Shown here: in pieces, positions 59,264 through 64,000 of the stretch
Numbering within the stretch: position 1 is the stretch's first letter
How the letters are laid out: each line of letters opens with the position of its first letter
NCBI RefSeq assembly: GCF_003751945.1
Contig: NZ_RJKL01000001.1
Coordinates: forward strand, 7,954,501 to 8,018,500
Length of the DNA stretch: 64,000 nt
DNA from: Couchioplanes caeruleus
GTDB taxonomy: Bacteria > Actinomycetota > Actinomycetes > Mycobacteriales > Micromonosporaceae
Direction of reading: 5' to 3'
Made by a program: the position numbers and the translations under genes
Notes under the pieces: model-generated
Told to the model about the DNA's origin: nothing
The model's input: only the letters and a program-made list of their open reading frames with translations
Database searches by the model: none

Positions 59264-60574
59264 ATGGAACCAGTCAGCGCCGCCGACGAGGTCGTACGCA
59301 TCTGCCGCGACCTGCTCCGGATCGACACCAGCAACACGGGCGACCCCCGGACCACCACCGGCGAGCGAGTCGCCGCCGAATACGTCGCCGCGCAGCTCAC
59401 CGAGGTCGGCGTCGACGTCGCACTGCACGAGTCGGCGCCCCGGCGGGCGAACCTCGTCGCCCGGATCCCGGGCCGCGACCCGTCCCGCGGCGCCCTGCTC
59501 GTGCACGGTCACCTCGACGTCGTCCCCGCCGACGCGAGCGAATGGTCGGTGCCCCCGTTCTCCGGCGAGGAGAAGGACGGCTACCTGTGGGGCCGCGGCG
59601 CGATCGACATGAAGGACTTCGACGCGATGATGCTCGCCGTCGTCCGCAACTGGAAGCGCACCGGCGTCGTCCCTCCCCGCGACATCGTCCTCGCCTTCAC
59701 CGCGGACGAGGAGGCGGGCATGGAGTACGGCTCCCAGTTCCTCGTCCGCGAGCACGCCGACCTGTTCGACGGCTGCACCGAGGCGATCGGCGAGGTGGGC
59801 GGGTTCTCGTACACGGTCAACGACGACCTGCGTCTCTACCTGGTCGAGACCGCCGAGAAGGGCATCGACTGGCTGCGCCTGCACGCCAAGGGCCGCCCCG
59901 GGCACGGCTCGTTCGTGCACGACGACAATGCCGTCACCGCCCTCGCCGAGGCCGTGGCCGCCGTCGGCCGGCACAAGTTCCCGATGGTCATCACCCCGAC
60001 CGTGCGATCCTTCCTGGAACAGGCCTCCGAGGCCCTCGGTATCGAGCTCGACCCCGACGAGCCCGAGCTCGCCATCGCCAAGCTCGGGCCCATCGCCAAC
60101 CTCATCGGCGCCACCGTGCGCAACACCGCCAACCCCACCCGGCTCGAGGCCGGCTACAAGGACAACGTCATCCCCGGCCGGGCGTCGGCCACCATCGACT
60201 GCCGCACCCTGCCCGGCCAGGCGGAACTCTTCCTCGAACAGCTCCGCGACGTGATCGGCCCGGACATCGAGATCGAGCACCTGCAGCGGCAGGCGGCCCT
60301 CGAGACCGGCTTCGACGGCGCCCTCGTCGAAGCCATGGGCGCCGCGCTGCGCGCCGAGGACCCGGGGGCGCGCGCCGTGCCGTACATGCTCTCCGGCGGC
60401 ACCGACGCCAAGGCCTTCACCACCCTGGGCATCCGCTGCTTCGGCTTCGCCCCCCTCAAACTCCCCGCCGACCTGAACTTCTCCGCTTTGTTCCATGGCG
60501 TCGACGAGCGCGTCCCGGTCGAAGGACTACAGTTCGGCGTGCGTGTGCTCGACCGCCTGCTCCAGGCAAGCTGA
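59264..60574 (+). CDS. M20-family metallopeptidase/amidohydrolase
   Basis: 436 residues of the M20/M25/M40 family. Metal-binding blocks are LLVHGHLDVVPAD (His-x-Asp), GRGAIDMKDFDAM (Asp) and LAFTADEEAGMEYGSQFL (catalytic Glu and metal Glu). A dimerisation domain and the final SGGTDAKAF / GVDERVP (His/Glu region) complete it. A cytoplasmic peptidase or deacylase (dipeptidase, succinyl-diaminopimelate type); substrate not determined. AGAAGAG lies upstream of the ATG. Confidence 0.92.
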   Translation: MEPVSAADEVVRICRDLLRIDTSNTGDPRTTTGERVAAEYVAAQLTEVGVDVALHESAPRRANLVARIPGRDPSRGALLVHGHLDVVPADASEWSVPPFSGEEKDGYLWGRGAIDMKDFDAMMLAVVRNWKRTGVVPPRDIVLAFTADEEAGMEYGSQFLVREHADLFDGCTEAIGEVGGFSYTVNDDLRLYLVETAEKGIDWLRLHAKGRPGHGSFVHDDNAVTALAEAVAAVGRHKFPMVITPTVRSFLEQASEALGIELDPDEPELAIAKLGPIANLIGATVRNTANPTRLEAGYKDNVIPGRASATIDCRTLPGQAELFLEQLRDVIGPDIEIEHLQRQAALETGFDGALVEAMGAALRAEDPGARAVPYMLSGGTDAKAFTTLGIRCFGFAPLKLPADLNFSALFHGVDERVPVEGLQFGVRVLDRLLQAS

Positions 60575-60601
60575 CTCGACCGCCTGACGCAGGCGAGCTG
60601 A
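60548..60601 (+). repeat. 27-bp tandem duplication spanning the M20 gene stop codon
   Basis: The last nine codons including TGA (60548-60574) are followed at once by a second copy (60575-60601) differing at four bases. Translated, LDRLLQAS-stop is followed by LDRLTQAS-stop. The second copy has become a better palindrome (CGCCTG-ACG-CAGGCG). Confidence 0.9.
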
Positions 60602-60620
60602 TGAGAGGACTTTGCTGACC

Positions 60621-61286
60621 ATGACCGACCAGTACGCGGAGCTCGAAGCCGCCCTCGACCGTGTCGTGGAGGCCGCCAGGGCGCACCTGGCGGCGGTCAA
60701 GGCCGCCCAGGGCCGGGTGGACGACGACGACGTGTGGCAGGCCTACGTCGCCCTGAACAACACCTCCTACGCCTACGACGAGCAACTGCTCGACGCGTTC
60801 GGCGAAGTGACGCCGTGGGACGTCGAATCGATCGACCCCGACGAGGCCGACGCCCGCTTCGGCGCGTCCGCCGGCGCCGACGGCCACGCCTCCGCCGATC
60901 CGTACGCCCAGGTCATCTCGGTCCGCCAGCGCCGCGACTACCGGGTCCCGAGCGTGGCGGCCCTGCTGCGGGTCGCGGACGCCGCCCGCCGCAACCTGGT
61001 CCCGGAGGACGAGGAGCCCGGCGCGGTCGAGTCGGTCGGCGAGGCCGTCCTCGAACTGCTCCAGGCCGGCGACGGGTCACTGTCGTCGCTCGACGTGCCG
61101 GAGCTGGAGCCGCTCGACGGCCTGCTGACCGTGTCCGAGGTCAAGGAGCCCCTCGACCTGGAGGCGTTCCCGGACGAGGACGGCGCCGGCCCGTTCACCC
61201 CGGGCGCCGACGACCAGCTCGTCGGGCGGCTGGACGAGCACCCGTTCCTGCCCGATGAAGAAGACGAGCACGCGGGTCATCACTGA
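60621..61286 (+). CDS. Acidic actinobacterial protein of unknown function
   Basis: 221 residues. An N-terminal helical region (YAELEAALDRVVEAARAHLAAVKAAQG, VDDDDVWQAYVALNNTSYAYDEQLLDAFGEVTPWDVESIDPDEAD) looks conserved; the C-terminal third is Asp/Glu-rich and ends HAGHH. No membrane segment or catalytic motif. I do not recognise a named family. The ATG at 60621 is preferred (GAGAGGAC 10 bases upstream) over a TTG at 60612. Confidence 0.72.
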   Translation: MTDQYAELEAALDRVVEAARAHLAAVKAAQGRVDDDDVWQAYVALNNTSYAYDEQLLDAFGEVTPWDVESIDPDEADARFGASAGADGHASADPYAQVISVRQRRDYRVPSVAALLRVADAARRNLVPEDEEPGAVESVGEAVLELLQAGDGSLSSLDVPELEPLDGLLTVSEVKEPLDLEAFPDEDGAGPFTPGADDQLVGRLDEHPFLPDEEDEHAGHH

Positions 61287-61330
61287 TACATGGCCTCGCT
61301 GCGCTCGGCGGGCACTGCGCCCAAGGGCAG

Positions 61331-61402
61331 GTCGGTGTCGAGGACACCAAAACAGACCACGGCAAAGGGCGCCTAGTCTGTTTTGGCGCCCTCGACACCG
61401 AC
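61331..61402. repeat. Large imperfect palindrome (27-base arms)
   Basis: Left arm 61331-61357 and right arm 61376-61402 pair with only two mismatches around an 18-base loop. The arms read GTCGGTGTCGAGG...CCAAAACAGAC and its complement. It lies 45 bases after the 221-residue protein gene and could act as a terminator, but is far longer than needed. Confidence 0.9.
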
Positions 61403-61623
61403 GGGCGCAGTGCGACTTTGGTCGCGGTCGAGACCGGCGTGCGACTTTTGGCGCCCTCGACACCGGCGGGCGCAGTGCGACTTTGGTCGCGGTCGAGACC
61501 GGCGTGCGACTTTTGGCGCCCTCGACACCGGCGGGCGCAGTGCGACTTTGGTCGCGGTCGAGACCGGCGTGCGACTTTTGGCGCCCTCGACACCGGCGGG
61601 CGCAGTGCGACTTTGGTCGCGGT
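61381..61623. repeat. 65-bp tandem repeats (about 3.7 copies)
   Basis: Units begin TTTTGGCGCCCTCGACACCG at 61381, 61446, 61511 and 61576. The first unit starts inside the right arm of the palindrome. Each has GCGCCC/GGGCGC and CGGTC-GA-GACCG dyads. The period is not a multiple of three, so it is unlikely to encode protein. The rest of the gap (61624-61714) shows nothing. Confidence 0.92.
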
Positions 61624-61714
61624 GAGATCGTGCGCCGGGCCGGGCCGTTGTCAGGTGATCGACCCGTGGGGCTTGGCGGGGGCTGGAGGTGGCGGTCGCC
61701 CCTGAAGAGACGGA

Positions 61715-61744
61715 AGCCGGGCCCTCAAAGAGAGAGACCCGGCT
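61715..61744 (-). terminator. Possible terminator overlapping the end of the DUF5703 gene
   Basis: Inverted repeat AGCCGGG/CCCGGCT (61715-61721, 61738-61744) straddles the stop codon at 61725. Confidence 0.4.
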
Positions 61745-61916
61745 GGGGGGTGCTGCCGACCTTGCGGCGGAGCATCACCTGCCGGGTTCCGTCGCGGAAG
61801 AGCTGGACTCGGGCCAGCTCCCATCCGGAGAACTCTGCCTGGATGGATAGCTGCGCCGTGGCGGTCAGACGATCGACATTCGAGGGCAACCGCAGCGGCG
61901 CGTATTCGTAGTCCAT
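61725..61916 (-). CDS. DUF5703 family small protein
   Basis: 63 residues: MDYEYAPLRLPSNVDRLTATAQLSIQAEFSGWELARVQLFRDGTRQVMLRRKV, the standard actinobacterial DUF5703 sequence. Function unknown. Starts 5 bases after the stop of the aldo/keto reductase gene and is probably co-transcribed; no good ribosome site is visible. Confidence 0.88.
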   Translation of the reverse strand: MDYEYAPLRLPSNVDRLTATAQLSIQAEFSGWELARVQLFRDGTRQVMLRRKVGSTPQPGLSL

Positions 61917-61921
61917 GGGTC

Positions 61922-62938
61922 TTAATATGCGTCAGCGGCGGGTGTGCCACCAGCCCCCGGGCCGGTCAGACCCTCACGTTCCGGGTAGCCGATCGGCACC
62001 GCCGAGACGTCGTCGAGGGCTCGGGCGATCTCGGCCGGCAGGGTGAGCTGCTCGCTGAGCAGTGCGCCCTGGAGCTGGCCGGCGGTGCGGGCACCCAGGA
62101 TGGGCGCCGCCACGCCCGGGCGGTCACGGATCCACGCCAGCGCCACCTCCAGGGGTTCGACGCCCAGGCCGGAGGCGGCCGTCACCACCGCCTCGACGAT
62201 GCTGGAGCTGCGGGGCTCGAGATAGGTCCGTACGAACGGCGCCAGATGTTCCGTCGCGGCGCGGGAGTCCAGCGGGCGGCCGTTGCGGTACTTGCCGGTC
62301 AGCACGCCGCGGCCCAGCGGCGACCAGGGCAGCACGCCGATGCCCAGGGCCGCCGCGGCCGGCAGGACCTCGCGTTCGATGCCGCGTTCGAGCAGCGAGT
62401 ATTCGACCTGGGTGGCCACGATGGGGGTGCGGCCCGGGAAGGCCCGCTGCCAGGTGGCGACCTGCGCGGTCTGCCAGCCGGCGAGGTTCGACACGCCCAC
62501 GTAGCGGACCCGGCCGGTGTGCACGGCGTGGTCCAGCGCGGCGAGGGTCTCCTCCAGTGGGGTGTGCGGGTCGTAGCCGTGCAACTGCCACAGGTCCACG
62601 TAGTCGGTGCCCAGCCGGCGCAGCGACGCGTCAAGGGTGCGCAGCAGATGCCCCCGGGAGCTGTCGCGCCGCCGGTGCGGCGTGTGGCCCAGCCCGGCCT
62701 TGGTGGCGATCAGCAGCTCGTCGCGGGGCGCCAGGGGGCCGAGCAACGAGCCGATGACCGCTTCGGCGTCGCCGTCGCCGTACACGTCGGCGGTGTCGAC
62801 CAGCGTGCCGCCGGCGTCCAGGAAGAGCTTGAGTTGTGCGGCCGCGTCGTCGGCGTCCGTGTCGCGTCCCCAGGTCATGGTGCCGAGGGCGAGCCGGGAG
62901 ACCGCCAACCCGCTTCGGCCGAGCGGTCGCTGTTGCAT
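61922..62938 (-). CDS. Aldo/keto reductase
   Basis: 338 residues of the AKR superfamily TIM barrel. Catalytic Asp and Tyr are in LVDTADVYGDGDAE, Lys in LLIATKAG and His in LWQLHGYDPHTP; NADPH-binding segments VGVSNLAGWQ and LPWSPLGRGVLTGKY follow. Reduces aldehydes or ketones with NADPH; substrate unknown. ATG start. Upstream of DUF5703 in one unit. Confidence 0.93.
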   Translation of the reverse strand: MQQRPLGRSGLAVSRLALGTMTWGRDTDADDAAAQLKLFLDAGGTLVDTADVYGDGDAEAVIGSLLGPLAPRDELLIATKAGLGHTPHRRRDSSRGHLLRTLDASLRRLGTDYVDLWQLHGYDPHTPLEETLAALDHAVHTGRVRYVGVSNLAGWQTAQVATWQRAFPGRTPIVATQVEYSLLERGIEREVLPAAAALGIGVLPWSPLGRGVLTGKYRNGRPLDSRAATEHLAPFVRTYLEPRSSSIVEAVVTAASGLGVEPLEVALAWIRDRPGVAAPILGARTAGQLQGALLSEQLTLPAEIARALDDVSAVPIGYPEREGLTGPGAGGTPAADAY

Positions 62939-63096
62939 GGGTGAACCTTATTCAGGCGCGGTCACCGGCGGAACGCCCGTGGCAGGTCGATGAGGCGTCG
63001 GGTACGCGACCAAGTCCGGCGAAGATCACACTGTGTGTTCGCCTAGGCTGCTTATTGCGGAGTATTGGTGCTCCGGCAGCAGGAACGGGAGGATCC

Positions 63097-64000
63097 GTGC
63101 GGCTCGGACTCAACCTCGGTTACCAGACCTCGTGGACCACACCCGCCGATCACCTGGCGATGGCCCAGGAGGCCGACCGGCTCGGTTACTCGGTGGTGTG
63201 GACGGCGGAGGCGTACGGCTCGGATTCTCCCAGCATGCTGGCGTGGATCGCCGGGCAGACCGAACGCATCGACGTCGGCGCCGCGGTCATGCAGATCCCG
63301 GCCCGCACGCCGGCGATGACCGCGATGACCGCCGCGACCATCGACACGCTCTCCGGCGGCCGGTTCCGCCTCGGCCTCGGCGTGTCCGGCCCGCAGGTCT
63401 CCGAGGGCTGGCACGGCGTACGGTTCGCCAAGCCGCTGGCCCGCACCCGCGAGTACGTCGACATCGTCAAGCTCGCCATCGCGCGCAAGCCCGTCGCGTA
63501 CGACGGGGAGCACTACCGGCTCCCGCTGCCGGACGGGGCCGGGAAGGCGCTGCGGCTGGGCTTCCACCCGCCGCGCAAGGCCGTACCCATCTATCTCGCG
63601 GCCGTGGGACCCAAGAACCTGGAGCTGGCCGGCGAGATCTCCGACGGCTGGCTGGCGGTCTTCTTCGCGCCGGACGCCGCGGAGGAGAGCCTGCAGCACA
63701 TCCGGCGCGGGCGGGAGAAGATCGGGGCCGGGCTCGACGGCTTCGACGTCTGCCCCAGCGTGCCCGTCATGATCGGCGACGACATCGCCGCGTGCGCCGA
63801 CGTGATCCGCTTCTACGCCGCGCTCTACGTCGGTGGCATGGGCAGCCGGGAGCAGAACTTCTACAACCAGCTCGCGGTGCGGATGGGCTACGCGGACGAG
63901 GCCAGGAAGGTCCAGGACCTCTACCTCGCCGGCAACCACCGCGAGGCGGCCGAGGCCGTGCCGCAGGAGTTCATCGAGCGTACGTCCCTGATCGGCCCGA
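63097..64000 (+). CDS. LLM-class F420-dependent oxidoreductase (partial, 3' end outside window)
   Basis: About 301 residues visible. Luciferase-like TIM barrel: RLGLNLGYQTSW, AQEADRLGYSVVWTAEAYGSDSPSML, ERIDVGAAVMQIPARTPAMTAMTAATIDTLSGGRFRLGLGVSGPQVSEGWHG and PIYLAAVGPKNLELAGEISDGWL. These match F420-dependent LLM enzymes of actinobacteria. GTG start with GGGAGG 5 bases upstream. A CACAC-T-GTGTG dyad at 63027-63037 lies in its promoter region. Confidence 0.9.
   Translation, partial: MRLGLNLGYQTSWTTPADHLAMAQEADRLGYSVVWTAEAYGSDSPSMLAWIAGQTERIDVGAAVMQIPARTPAMTAMTAATIDTLSGGRFRLGLGVSGPQVSEGWHGVRFAKPLARTREYVDIVKLAIARKPVAYDGEHYRLPLPDGAGKALRLGFHPPRKAVPIYLAAVGPKNLELAGEISDGWLAVFFAPDAAEESLQHIRRGREKIGAGLDGFDVCPSVPVMIGDDIAACADVIRFYAALYVGGMGSREQNFYNQLAVRMGYADEARKVQDLYLAGNHREAAEAVPQEFIERTSLIGP

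Noticed and set aside
61195..61593. Frames running through the 65-bp repeats
   Set aside because: A 65-base period shifts frame each copy, so the apparent proteins have no constant repeat; no ribosome site.
63000..63005. GGGTAC as a sigma-F -10 for the LLM oxidoreductase
   Set aside because: No matching -35 at the right spacing.

Overview
The window is about 72% G+C with very strong G/C bias at third codon positions. The gene set is actinobacterial: polyphosphate glucokinase, SigB/F-family sigma factors, STAS/ATPase partner-switch proteins, a SpoIIE phosphatase, SecA2, DUF5703, DUF3817 and an F420-type LLM oxidoreductase. A secreted autolysin at 3784-4920 has the layout of the sporangiospore maturation hydrolase GsmA of Actinoplanes (signal peptide, two SH3 domains, glucosaminidase). 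My best guess is therefore a sporangium-forming Micromonosporaceae, probably Actinoplanes or a close relative. It looks like chromosome: I see no insertion sequence, phage, CRISPR, rRNA or tRNA.

Layout. 1-7.6 kb: polyphosphate glucokinase (cut by the window edge), a SigF-type sigma factor, a GSP17M-like stress protein with a PAP2 phosphatase, the GsmA-like hydrolase, and a CHASE/PAS histidine kinase convergent with a single-domain response regulator. 7.7-17.8 kb: hrpA, a small helical protein, a LamG lectin-like protein, a small basic protein, SpoIIE coupled to a frameshifted B12-binding protein, xthA and a 48-residue membrane peptide. 17.9-24.4 kb: GGDEF-EAL protein with a universal stress protein, citrate synthase, and an FGGY gluconokinase. 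24.4-29.0 kb: a cobalamin riboswitch ahead of a tightly overlapping cobalt-chelatase/cobO/cobB/cobE operon. 29-33 kb: GCS2-type ligase, small membrane proteins, and a heme-oxygenase-like iron enzyme facing a CDGSH protein.

33-43 kb is a signalling island. It holds an 1108-residue Pro/Ser/Gly-rich protein, a sigma factor fused to a C-terminal STAS domain, and a convergent run of STAS-ATPase, CheR-PAS, CheB and STAS-ATPase genes. The fused STAS lacks the usual phosphorylatable serine. Sigma-F-type promoters (GTTT-N15/16-GGGTAT-like) lie upstream of one STAS-ATPase gene, a DksA-like gene at 48.5 kb and a repeat protein at 50.7 kb; weaker matches precede the fusion sigma gene and the other STAS-ATPase gene. 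This suggests one general-stress or developmental regulon.

42.5-52.3 kb: secA2, DUF3500, ankyrin, cupin, a lone OmpR-type DNA-binding protein, a degenerate uridine-kinase-like protein, the DksA-like protein, two convergent DUF72 proteins, then the most novel-looking pair. That pair is a 110-residue Asp-Gly repeat protein followed 10 bases later by a JmjC/ribosomal-oxygenase-like 2-oxoglutarate enzyme. 52.4-57.3 kb: a mostly coupled run of an FtsK/SpoIIIE ATPase, a small helical protein, two uncharacterised proteins and a NYN-type nuclease, resembling a reduced type VII-like machine. 57.4-64 kb: LysR regulator, hemerythrin-like protein, M20 peptidase, a large palindrome with 65-bp tandem repeats, DUF5703, aldo/keto reductase and a partial LLM oxidoreductase.

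All assignments come from reading motifs by eye; no database search was run.
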